From contig JANFOG010000003.1 in the NCBI GenBank assembly GCA_024336345.1, positions 2,858,501 through 2,922,500 of the forward strand: a DNA stretch of 64,000 bases. Direction: 5' to 3'. The notes beneath the pieces were generated by a model. That model searched no databases. It was not told the DNA's origin and was given only the letters and a program-made list of their open reading frames with translations. The first letter of the stretch is position 1; every line of letters starts with the position of its first letter. The DNA comes from Mariannaea sp. PMI_226. Lineage: Eukaryota > Ascomycota > Sordariomycetes > Hypocreales > Nectriaceae. Positions 46,489 through 57,562 of the stretch are shown here, one piece after another. The translations under genes and the position numbers were made by a program.

Positions 46489-48375
46489 TCAGAATTGGAT
46501 CAGATCTTGGTTCTGTTGCTGTGGATGTGTTTGCTGTTGAAAAGCAAATGGGTTGTTGGTACCCTGTCCGTTCATCCCAGCAGGTCCTGTGGCTGCAGGA
46601 ACTTGGCCGCCATAGCTGACGGTTGGCATTCCAGTGAACTGTTGTCGCATGAAAGGGTTGCTACCAGTGGCGTCGGGGTTGATACGGTTGATACCTGCAC
46701 CAGCGCTATTCACAAAGGTTCCTGGGGCCGTGTGTTGCGCGGGTATACGAAGGTTTCCAGTGTTGCCAAAGGTGTCCATGCCATCGCCAGAACCCAAAAG
46801 ACTGTTAAGTCGAGCCTCGTGTTCGGTCATCTCCTTCTGTGGGCTCAGCATTGGCTGAGACTGAGCAAAACTAGGCTGGGCCTGTAGTTGCTGCTGGGGC
46901 ATGTTGTTGAAGGTAGCAAGGGTCTTCTGCTCGGGAAGTGGTGCAAGGGATGCAATTGGGTTGGGCTTCGTCGAGGCAGGGCGATTGTGCTGGGCAAATG
47001 GATTGTTGGAACCAGTAGGTGTGGGCTGGATGGCACCTTGAGCCTGGTTATTGTGAGTAGAGGCCCATGGATTGTTGCTTCCAGGCTTCAGCCCAGCCTC
47101 TGGCGAAGGAGATGAAGTCGAGGACAGCTGCTGGGGCTGCTGCTGCTGCTGCTGCAAATACGGATTGAAGCCAGTAGGCTGGGGCTGGAAGCCTTGGAGG
47201 TTCTGTGCTTGCTGTTGTTGGCCGTAGGGGTCCATTCCGATCCCCGTCTGCTGCACTCCGAAGCCAGAGTTGTAGTTTGGCTGGAAGCCGGTAGGCTGCT
47301 GATAGCCAGTGTATGCATTTGCGATGTACCCAGCAGGCTGGTTTTGCTCAATGGGGTTGGCGAAGAAGTCGACGGGGTTTCCTTGCTGGTATCCCTGGTT
47401 GAAACCAGTATACTGGGGCTGAGCTGTTTGGATAGGATCGTCATCAAACAGAGATGCAGCGTTGCTATCCTCGAGCTCCCTACGTCTCCTCTCATCCTCC
47501 TCTTGGCTAAGCTTGATAGCCTTTGCAAGATCGTCGTCGTCCTCGTGTGCATTCTGTCGACTCTCTCGCTTCTTTCTATCCTCCTCCTCTTGATACTTGC
47601 TAGCTTCAATGGCTAGGCGATATTCGGCATCTTCCTCCTCGGTTGGCATTCTTCTCTCGCGGGGTCGGCGCTGGTGAGAGGGCTCGGCATGCTGGGGGGC
47701 GAATTCTTCCAGTCCAGTCACGCGTGACTTCCAGGATTTGCGGTCGCTTCGCTCTGCTCGCAATCGTTCCTCGTCCAGGATCAGGGCGGTCAGCTCCTTG
47801 GCAGCAACTCGAACTAAATAGCTGTCAGTATTCATCGGGAATAGAAGCAAGATCTATGGGAACCCAGGTGTATGTCCTTACCATTCTGCCCTACATCGTG
47901 ACCTTCCTCGTCGGTGTACTGGAACTCTCGCAGGGTCTTAATGATGTAGATACTTTGGCGAGCCCACGTCACGACGAGCTCCGAACCTTCGTGGAGACAA
48001 TAGTCAAGGACCTTGAGAGCCTTGAGGACGTGTCGCCAGTTCTTTCCCTTGTCGTTCAAGCGCTTGTCAATCATGTCCATGATCTCGTAGAATTCGGTAG
48101 AGCTGGAAAGGTGCAGAGGTCAGCAACCAATGACTCCCCGTTGTTGGCCATATATTTAGGGAGGAGCATACGTATTGTAAGTCATTTGAGCAATTTCACT
48201 CATCTGAGTGCCAGTCGGGCCCCATGGATCATTGCTGGTGGCTAGTTGAGTTCTAGTCAGTTGCGGTGGTTCGGTGATGTGAATATGACCAGATTTTCTC
48301 ACCTTCTCTGACCTTGACCTGGGCACTGGAGTACCCTTTGGTCACATTTTTAACGCTGCGCATTACCTTAGACAT
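46489..48375 (-). CDS. ENT1: epsin (ENTH domain endocytic adaptor)
   Basis: Four exons: complement of 46489..47813, 47882..48102, 48172..48241 and 48303..48375 (562 codons before the stop). Epsins bind PI(4,5)P2, ubiquitinated cargo and clathrin at endocytic sites. Seen: ENTH domain at residues about 1-145 (VMRSVKNVTKGYSSAQVKV, REATSNDPWGPTGTQM, MTYNTSTEFYEIMDMI, WRHVLKALKVLDYCLHEGS); two ubiquitin-interacting motifs (DAEYRLAIEASKY and DDLAKAIKLSQEE); a Gln/Asn/Pro-rich tail with several PTGF repeats and NPF motifs (NNPFAQ, SNPFMRQ, NNPFAFQ) that bind EH domains; and the C-terminal LIQF, a clathrin-box form. All parts of a yeast Ent1/2 are present. Confidence 0.95.
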
Positions 48376-50872
48376 GGTGGGCGATCTGTTGAGTGGCCTG
48401 GGAGAGGGGGGTTTGGAGGTGACCGGGTTTGGAGCGGATGCTTCCTGAGCGCAAACGAAACAGCTAGCGATGCGACTAATCTAGCGATGGTTCAATGAAT
48501 TGGAGGAGACGCAGATGCTGGTTTTGCGACCTCGGGGCGACACAAGTGCGGCGACAATAAGGCACGCACGGTGGTGGCGACCAGTGGATGGCGGATGAGG
48601 TTGAACGCAGAGAGGGGAAGGGGGGAGCAAGCTCAGGTCACGAGATGCTCAGTCTCTTTGCGGTAATAGAAGAATCGCGATCGCGAGATGATTAAGCGAA
48701 GCGCGTGGCAGCGTCTGTGGGAGGTTCTAAGGAACCTGGACTTTTCGAGTGATGGTTTGTGGGGAGGTTGAAGGTGATTGCGTTCGTGGGGTGACGGGGG
48801 AAACAGTTGGAGTGTTGAGTCGGGTACCTTGGGACTTGGGGCGGGAGAGACAGTCCGAGCAGAAGCGGCGCACTCGTCTGTGACGCAGATGCTTGGGTGC
48901 CGTGCGACGGGAAGAGTTGACAGGAATAGGACGCGCGGCGATGTCGTGGGAACGGAGGGATGGTGGTGAACGCGCGGATGAAGCGGGGAGAAAGGTTTTG
49001 TTGCCTCTTCTTTAGTTTTTTTCTCGCTTCCTACGGGGTAACGATGTCACGACTTGATGGTGGTGGAAGAATTGGCACTTAAGCGGCAGCGAGAGCAGCA
49101 GTGGCTGCGCAGCCCAGCCTGATTACGCACCAGCCGCCGCCCTCCATGTGTGCTTGAGGTGGCTACCGGCGGTGACAGGCGACCAGCTAACTGTGGGGAG
49201 ATGACGAAAATGCGGTTACATACTCCGTGCAGACCACTTCAGTTTAAGCTACATAGTACGTGATGGATAGGTAAAGGTGCTCCCACGTTGCTGTTGGCTG
49301 CTCATGTAATTTTGTCACTTCCCAGGCTCAAGTTCCCTGCTCCACCAGTACCTGACCACCTACGTCACAGATGGCCACCCAGGCAGCCCAACCTCCGTGG
49401 CTAAGTCACATCAAATGCCTCTACTACAAGCTCAACCATGGGCAAATACGCCGGACAGTAGTCTGTACATATACCTACTCGCATAATCATGGTAGATCTT
49501 ATCCAACACCGTAAATGAAGCCAAGAGGGGATATCCGCCTGTTCCACTGTGTGGTCGCAATCAAAACTTGACGAAATTGCGAAATTGCGTCGACAGATAC
49601 TTACCCTGTATTATCTGCGTTGAAATACATGGGACCAGGAAACAAACATTCCAGCCCCGACACCCAAGGGCAACAAGCAGTCGATTGATGTCTCCCATGA
49701 TATTTGTAATTTGGGAACCTGACTTCTTGGTCTTGTTCCATGACAAGTGAGCGAGGGCGACAATGAAGATATCGGATCTCCCGGCGCTAAGCCCAACGCT
49801 CGCTCCGGGGCATGGCCACCACAGATACTTTATTTAAATTACCTATTGGATGTTAGCAGCCTAGTAATCGATATTGTTTGCAGTCTTTCTCTGCATATTC
49901 ATGTAAAATTGATGGCTAAGATAACTAAAATCGCCTTTTTAATATATAATTGATTAACTCACGATTAAGATCTCACTAAAGCCATTGATTTCTCGCGATG
50001 CCGAAAAAGATGGAAATAATTGCACTCAAAACACTTTGAGACCAAGGTGTTGGAATGGAATGTGAAAACACCCTCCTTACCTGACGAATGAGAAAACAGA
50101 TATATTTGTTTTCTCTTCTTCTTTTCAATACACACGGTTGCTGGAAAATAACTTTGAGAAACTGGGAGGAGCAGATAGACTAGGTGTGTATTTGCAGATA
50201 TCAATAGGGTAGATAGACGATAGCCTCATCGAAATACATTGGCCGCAGAATCCGCAAGATACCTTACTGCGTATGCCCACATACGAAGTGAAGAGGAAAC
50301 CATATTATCCCACTTAATATGCGAAATATGAACTGACATGCACTGACACACCTAGCCGGTATCCGTGTATTCTAACGTGCTGTGTTCCCTAGCTTCGGAA
50401 AACCAAGGGAACTTCAAAGGATCATTTCTTTGTGTTTGAGAACATGAGAGTGGCGCTTTGACTTGGAGAGAAAGAGAATTGAAGGAGAGGTATAGGGGTC
50501 ATATCTACAAAGACAGCTAAAAGGGATGAGTGTCTGAATATATGAAAAACCTTAGGGAAACAAAGCAAAGGAGGTCATATTAGGGCTATCTGCACATTCA
50601 GAAGCATGGTATCAAAGAAACAAGGCTCTTTGTGACGTATCCCAGAATATCCTTCCGCTTCAACCTCAGCTGCCAGGAGCACATTTAGGATCTGAAGGAT
50701 TTCTTACCGCAACAATAACGTCTCGAATAGCAACGATGTATGTAAATATATATATGGCTGCCTCTCCACTATGGGTAGCAGCATCATTTCACGCAAAGCA
50801 ATTTTAATCAGATCTTTCTCTTTTATATCTTTTCTTTCAAAAGCTACCTAAACAAGGCATATAAAGATTGAT
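48376..50872. other. 2.5 kb divergent gap, AT-rich on the right
   Basis: The left part (48376-49100) is the GC-rich epsin upstream region. The right part (about 49820-50870) is clearly AT-rich, including AATTATATATTAAAAAGG-type sequence, and resembles decayed or unconstrained DNA next to the DUF6590-like gene. All frames are under 80 codons. No transposon ends or terminal repeats recognised. Confidence 0.5.
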
Positions 50873-52078
50873 ATGGCTACCGAAACTACTAGTCCCCCCT
50901 TGCAACGCAAAAGATCATTGGACCCAGACAGTTTATATGGTAGACTTCATAACCTTCGGCAGAAGGTTGAGCATCCATTAAACCCCGAAGGACTGGAACT
51001 CAAGGCGACTATCACAAATGACGACTTGAAACAGAGAGAAATTGGGAAGCAGAATCGTCATCCTTTCAGTTTAGTCTATGATGACTTGGAAGAAGGAGAA
51101 GTCAAAGAAGATGCCCGTCTTGGAGGACAAATTCATTGCTCTGCTGCCAGGCTCGAGAGAGTGAAGGACCGTCATGATCGTGCTAATCCGCTTGTGCGCA
51201 GACCGAGTCGATTTCCCCCATTTGATTCAAGCTACGGTCTTCCTCGTAGTCAACCGTGTGAGGATACAGCCGGGAATACTTACAAACAGCAGGACTTTCA
51301 GGATTCCCTTGTCACCAGACGTCCAAGCAATGGCCTTGGTAATGTCCTTCGAGGAATGAGGCGTGACAGCATGACCACAACGTGCATGTCACAATCAAGC
51401 GAACAATTCATCTCTGGATTTCCAACCAAAAAAAGAAAGCTTACAGCTTACAGTCGCAGGTCCAGTCCCCTTTCACAGAGAAGTGTTCAATCCATTCAGA
51501 GAAGTAAGGCCGCTTATGAAAGTCTAGCTCAGGGGTTGCCTGTCGAGACCCTCACTAGAGTTACAGACCGTATCTGGGATAGCAAGGAACTTGTTGCCGG
51601 GACCATCGTTTCCGCCCCGTATCACTCACAGGCTCGCCGCGATATTGTCGAGCCAATCGATATGAACATCTCCTATACGGCCTTTGGGTCGGTGCACTCT
51701 AAGTACCGCAAGATGGTCATTCTTGAGAAATGGGGCGAGCATAATATATGCGTTCCGCTGTACACCTACAATGGACGAGGCCTAGAGGGTCGTGAGGCAT
51801 TTCAGCATGAATATCTTCAGATCCGAGAAGCATACTACGAACGCTACGAGGATGCGGACGAACCATTGATGGCCATACGACATCCCAACTGGGACGAGAA
51901 CTCGAGCTTTGTTAATTCGAAAACGGCAGTTAAGATGACGGAGAAGATCAACCTTTATCGCTGGGACGTGTGCTCGATTGAAGGAAAACTTACAGACGAT
52001 AGCCTTTTGAGACTGTGTGAAGAGTATGAAAGAATATCGCGGATCAACTTGACGGAGACAATGAGAAGACGTGGATGA
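50873..52078 (+). CDS. DUF6590-like domain protein, function unknown
   Basis: Single exon, 401 codons, ATG at 50873. The N-terminal 210 residues are low-complexity, charged and Ser/Arg-rich, with a basic cluster PTKKRKLTAYSRR that could be a nuclear signal. The C-terminal part (about 235-395) resembles the fungal DUF6590 family: a strand-rich opening GTIVSAPYHSQ, then YTAFGSVHSKYRKMVILEKWG, the CVPLYTYNGRGLEGR motif, HEYLQIREAYYERYE, and the end KINLYRWDVCSIEGKLTDDSLLRLCEEY. No function or activity is established for this family to my knowledge. It lies between AT-rich spacers and has no introns, unlike most neighbours, which fits an accessory, fast-evolving gene. Confidence 0.75.
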   Translation: MATETTSPPLQRKRSLDPDSLYGRLHNLRQKVEHPLNPEGLELKATITNDDLKQREIGKQNRHPFSLVYDDLEEGEVKEDARLGGQIHCSAARLERVKDRHDRANPLVRRPSRFPPFDSSYGLPRSQPCEDTAGNTYKQQDFQDSLVTRRPSNGLGNVLRGMRRDSMTTTCMSQSSEQFISGFPTKKRKLTAYSRRSSPLSQRSVQSIQRSKAAYESLAQGLPVETLTRVTDRIWDSKELVAGTIVSAPYHSQARRDIVEPIDMNISYTAFGSVHSKYRKMVILEKWGEHNICVPLYTYNGRGLEGREAFQHEYLQIREAYYERYEDADEPLMAIRHPNWDENSSFVNSKTAVKMTEKINLYRWDVCSIEGKLTDDSLLRLCEEYERISRINLTETMRRRG

Positions 52079-52648
52079 TACCTACCCAGGTAACGAGTGG
52101 CGGATTGCGAATTATTGTAACTTATTTTTTTTTCTTTCACTCCAATTCAGACAGAACGCGACCCCATCTCCGATAATGTGCATTCTCAATTAGGAGCTTA
52201 GTTATAACTTACAAGGAACCCACCGAGGCAGCCAATTTCTCTTGATAAACCTTCGCAGGGGGAAATTTCCACCACTGGTGCACAAGATATCATCTGACGT
52301 CTCATTAATTTGCATTCATATAGTTAATATTGAATTGGCTAAAGATTGATACGAAACGTCTAGAAAAGGTCGAACAGACCAGCGCAAAGTAAATTGATCC
52401 CGCCCCCTCCCGCCATTTATTTGACCAGCCCAACACCATCTGACAGGGGATTTGTCGGAAGCCGATATGTCATCTCTATGTTCTTCCCGCTCATATCCGC
52501 AGGCCTTTTTGGTATATATCAAGAAGATCGCTCCCACGCTCTTTATCATTCTGGAAGTGCTCCAAACGCTCTATGGTCCAATGCGCTATTGGTATACATT
52601 CCATAATCCATAATTTTATCTGAAATTCCTTCTATCATGTGCGCCCAA
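52079..52648. other. convergent spacer, DUF6590-like gene and ODC
   Basis: A 570 bp AT-rich spacer with both 3' ends. No gene supported. Confidence 0.5.
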
Positions 52649-53886
52649 TCACTTCTGCCAGCTGCGGAAAGTATCCATGACGGTGGTGAAGACGACGAGA
52701 AGAATACCACCTCCGGGACCGAGACGGAGGACCTAAGGTCGAGTTAGCGCATTTCAGAGGCTCGCTCAAAATTGAGCTTTCACTCACCTTGGGCAGGAAA
52801 CCCTTGTACAGAGCAGCGAAGCCTTCCTCGCGAGCAACGGTAAAGACGGAAGGGAAAGCCCAGTTGTACTTGGGAACCTGGCCAGCAATCTTGGGGGTGT
52901 TCTGGATTCGGCTCTTGACAACATCCAAGGGAGTGTTGAGGACGGTACCAATGGTGCCACCAATGGCACCGGAAACGAGGTCGTTGCCCATTCTGCCCTG
53001 CTTGGTCTCAGCCACAGGAAGAAGCTGTCGGACCTGGAAGATACAGCCGAAGTAACCAGCGTTCCAGAGAATGTGTCGCCACAGGGTACTCTCGAGACCC
53101 TGGTAAAGAGCAAGAGGACCCTCATTCTTGACAATCTTGCTAACCACGTCAAACATGCCATTGTACTTTCCTGCAGAGGCCTTGTCCTGGAGGCGGATCT
53201 TAACGAGTTCGAAGGGCACGACGACAAAGGACTCGGTGGCACCGGCGGAGGCACCTGTGAGGACGGAGAGCGACTGGTTCATCTTCTCAACGCCGAAGAG
53301 GTTTCGGTAGAACTTTCCCCACTCGTCATTGGCGGCGAACTTGGTCGCACGCTTGGGAGCCTCCATCAAGATGGGGGCTGAAATTCCACGGTAGAGTCGA
53401 GAAAAACTGGCGTCTTGTCAGCGAAAGGCTTCCAAGTGAAGCGAGGATCAGTAACACGTACCCCTCAGTCTTGATAATACGAGCAAAGCAGTCGACCATG
53501 CCCTTGTAGGCGTCAGGATGACCGGCTGGAGCGGTTTGGAGTTGTCTGTTTTCATGTCAGCTTGGACTCTCGATGTTGGCGCAGTAGGTCGTACACTCGG
53601 GTCTTGACAACATCAAGAGGGTACCTGTTGTATTGTTAGCGGCGGTTTCATAAGAATCAGGATTAAAGTACACACATGACCAGAATCTAGATTTTGGTGA
53701 GAGATTAGCAGGCGTTCCTGGGAGCATGGACGGCAGGGTATGGAAGAGCCAACCTCAGAGACACCAGCAATTGCGCCTAGATTATAAAAGGTCAATCAAT
53801 GGATTGTAGACGAAGGGGGAATCGAGATCCTAACCGGCGGCAAACTGATACTGGAACCCAAGAGGGCGATCGGCGTTGTTACTCAT
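52649..53886 (-). CDS. ODC1: mitochondrial 2-oxodicarboxylate carrier
   Basis: Seven exons: complement of 52649..52732, 52788..53406, 53462..53545, 53595..53624, 53676..53686 (11 nt), 53754..53776 (23 nt) and 53835..53886 (300 codons before the stop, normal for the family). It exchanges 2-oxoadipate and 2-oxoglutarate across the inner membrane and belongs to the SLC25 family. The three carrier repeats are visible by their signatures: YPLDVVKTR, VPFELVKIR and TPLDVVKSR. Other marks are FAAGAIAGVSEILVM at the N-terminus, YRGISAPILMEAPKRATKF, GLESTLWRHILWNAGYFG and the C-terminal VLRLGPGGGILLVVFTTVMD. Three consecutive tiny exons (23, 11 and 30 nt) encode the first helix and its signature; all phases agree only with this model. 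Confidence 0.93.
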
Positions 53887-56800
53887 ATTGGCGACGGAGA
53901 GCGAATATTGTGTTGGGAGTATTGGAGTCGAGGAGGGCGTGGGGAGAGGATCGTGTAAATGCGATTGACTGGGCTTGACGCTTTGCACAGGATGGCGAGA
54001 TAGATGTAACGATGGGAAAGGGAAAAGAGAGGGAAAAGAGAAACCCAGGGAGACTTGAGAGAGGGAGAAACCGTTGCAATATGGCGACCTCCGAGAGAAT
54101 ACCGGGCCCGGGAGGAGGGAATTTGTTTTCGCGGTGGTGGTACTTCGTACTTCTTCTAGACTGGTAGATTTATCAGGCGAAACTGGAAGGCAATGGGCCC
54201 CGAGAAATCTCCACCCCACACTCCGTCGAGAGTCCGCGGTCGGGAGACACGGTCCCACAGCGGTACGTATTGCGCCAGGACGTTAAGTTAATTACTTCAC
54301 AGTCACTACTACCTTGCCCAACTACCTTACCTACTCTACTGTACGTTGCTACCTTAGTGCCTGCTGGATACTAGGGCATCCGCCTACAAATTTTACAGGT
54401 TTTTGCACGTACACGACGCTCAGATGACTGATTGATGAGCAACTTTTTGTCGCCTTTGTGTGTGTGCGCGCGGCGACTTGTGCTTCTCTCGCCGTGGAGC
54501 AAGGCTGGTGGAGCCGGCTATCGTGTCTGGTCTCCGGATCCATAACTAATCCATTTGACGATACACACAAAGTGCAGTATAGGCTGCGGACGGAGCACTC
54601 CGTTGTGCGATGGTTTGTGCGTACGGTTTGGAAAGTCTCCATTCCATTTCTCCAGCTTGTTTGTGTGGACTCAAACCCCAGATGCGGCCCCAGGTAGGGC
54701 AATTGGGTAGGAGGGGTCTCCTCTGGCGGCGATCGCATGCGCCCAAGTTTTGGGGAAATTTGAACACTCCCCCAATTTCCTTCTCGGTGTGTGCCCTGCT
54801 TCCCTCTTTGGTCATTGCATCCCGTGACACACCTCGGAGAATAATGAGGCACATCCGTCACCGGCTGAGGGATGTTCTGTAGGTACCTGATTTCCAGGTG
54901 CGGTTTGCCCCTCAGCCAGTCGGAACCTATGTACTTTGTACATCCCACGCCGCATCCGTTTCCAAGCGACCTACCTAAGGTACGTAACTGGATGGCGAAA
55001 TGTCGGCATCCATGACAGAACCCACTCGCCCCCAAATCCCTGGTCCCTTGTCCCAGCTGGGCAGTCAACTTTCATTCATGTTCTTTACTTACCTGATTCT
55101 GATAGGCTCTGTTGAAAGCCCAGCCGGCGCCACATGGATTGCCTGTGGTGACTCGTCGCTGGTACATGCAGACCCCCTTCTGGGAACGAAGAGCAATGGA
55201 CGTTTGATGAGATCCGATCGTGAGCTGCCGGGCCGGACCAGCTTTCAATTGCAAACCCTGGCGTCGGTCTGTCACCTCCCGGTCTGATGAGGGCTTTGTA
55301 CTCCGTACCGGGCTTACTGTTCTTCTCATACTTCATTCTCAATCCCCCTCCCCTGACCGAAACACCCCGCCATGCCCCATGCTTCACCGGCCAACGGCTT
55401 CTGGCCCCGTCGACCGAGCGGAGGTTTAAGATACGTAGTACAAGCCCTGCACCCCCCCAATGTAGTAAGGCCCTGAAGAGCTGGGATTATGATGTCGCAG
55501 GTTTCGGACTTGGGGATCTTCAATTTGGCTGATTGTCGAAAGATTTTCCACATGGTTGGACCCAGTTTCCCGATAAACCCCTTCAATAGGCCACAATCCC
55601 CCTTCGTCCTTTTTGGCATTTCCATCCATCCAGGAGATATGACTGGCGAAACGGAAAGTTAGCTTAAAGATGTATCTTATTATCCAAAATATCCCTGCAA
55701 TTAGAGCATATCAGACAATCTATGTATTTCACGTTCAGCTTGCATCAACTTGATTATGTATGCGATGGCATGTTCAACATAGCTGAGCGTGGACGGCCAG
55801 AGCTTTTAGTGTTTTGCTGGTGTTATAAATAATGCAACAAGGCTGTTTTGAGCCTCCTTTATTTGCTCAAGCTGTATACTCACTCAGTCTTATCTTTCTC
55901 AGTTATTAGGTTGGCTCCGTCGCGGTAGCTAAGCTCCTTACCTTACCTACAGTAGCTCCTCTTCCCCAACACCGATTCGAAGGGCAGCGGGCGATCCCCC
56001 GCATTGGCTCAAGCTTTTGCCTGCCGATGGAGTATATTTGTTCAACTATTTATTTGCATCGGCCTCATAATCTGTTCCTGTCAATCAAGGAGATGAGAGT
56101 TTTCGCTTCTAGGCACCAACGAGCGGCTTGGTGCTAAAACCCTGATGGTGAAAGACGTCGCCGAATCGAAACCTTGGTTCCTGGCTATCGTTGACCTCAA
56201 CCGAAGACTGGATCGTGCGGACGCATCGCATTACTTCTCTACGATCGCAGAGCAGGTTAAACCTATCGTTGTATTGAATGATTGCACTTAGAATACCACA
56301 ACGTGGCATGAAGTTCTAGTTCCTGGGAAATAAACCATAATACAACCAGTGGTAACCATACGACAATAGGTACTCTCATGTCGAAATATCCTTCGCGACT
56401 CATGGTGCTCTGCTTGGTGTTGCCTCAACGAGTAACATGAGAATGAACCCCAAGTATTCCTTGACTTGCTCAGCTCTTGACAAGCTGGCAATTACCTTTC
56501 TGGCATCGGTCGGAACCCCCAAGCTGTTGATCCTCCAAGATCCAAATACCCATCCGAACTCAGCTAAACGCGAGCTTATTCCACACACCTTAGTATTCGC
56601 AAAATCTTGGCTTTCCAACATTATCAATAGCATGACTTTATTATGTGTGTAACTGACCAGATATCCTACTTCTATCAATTCTATAATTAGTGCTGGAATC
56701 ACATGCAATTATCTGAACACTCTTTCTTTGAATCATGCCGGGTACTGCATGTTGTCCGAAGTGAGTACTCCCGAAACTTCTCTAATGACATTCTCGAATA

Positions 56801-57562
56801 TGTTGTTGGCAAATGGAAGACGTCGTCTTGAACCATGTGCCAGGGCACCAGGAACCCTATGCAACGTCGAATCTGGGCACACCTCACAGTTGGCCGCGTC
56901 CATTGGCTGCCAGCCAATTGGTTTCCGTAGCTCATGCACAGAATGCCAGTGTGACCACAATGTGCGTTCCGGAAGCCAACGAGTAGCCCCGCACAGGCAT
57001 CCATTGTGCAATTCCATCCATTACACGAAAGAAATGATGGCCCGTGGTGGAGGGGCTCATTTGCATTTTTGGTGGATAGGGCCTAATTACGGCACATGCT
57101 GCAGACGGCTGACGTGCGCAAGGCCAGGGCCCCTCTCAAAGAATGGCATAGAAGCACTGTATCGACGCCGTGTCTAGAATCTTGCTTCGACATCATTAAT
57201 TCGCGCTTCGCATTGCTCCTAATCGACTTTCGTCTTCATCGCTGCAACGCTTCAGAGCCCAAGTTACCCGCCTCGCACTTCGATACCGAACTCAACCTAA
57301 ACCCGACCGGCGCATCTGCCCCTATCACCACTTGAGCCCTTATCAAGGTGGCAACTTACTTATACCTGGAATCCCAATCGCGATCCATCTTCCACATTCG
57401 AAATCAGCTCCAACCATCGCGACACCACACGCTATTCGCCGTTTCCGAATCTTCCGGCGCTTCTAAATCGCACCTTTAAATAAGCCGTGATCCGCAGAGA
57501 GTCACAGCGAGGTGCCTTTTCGAGCGCCTGGGATCGACCTCTCCTGCTCCCTCCCCCCGCCC
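53887..57562. other. 3.7 kb gap without convincing genes
   Basis: Contains GGTACCT/TTACCTACC-type elements (54310-54350, 54880-54900, 55930-55955), long frames lacking ATG starts (for example 54349-55068 -, opening with TTG), and a weak trace of a CLCGATRW motif near 56960-57017 on the - strand. The last 250 bases are the likely leader of the ankyrin-RCC1-BTB gene. No intact gene is supported. Confidence 0.5.

Noticed and set aside
49820..50870. AT-rich stretch considered as a transposon remnant
   Set aside because: No terminal repeats, target-site duplications or transposase/polymerase fragments seen by eye; could only be settled with a repeat library search.
54349..55068. 239-codon frame on the - strand
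   Set aside because: Opens with TTG, no family resemblance, composition typical of chance translation, overlapped by equally long frames on the other strand.
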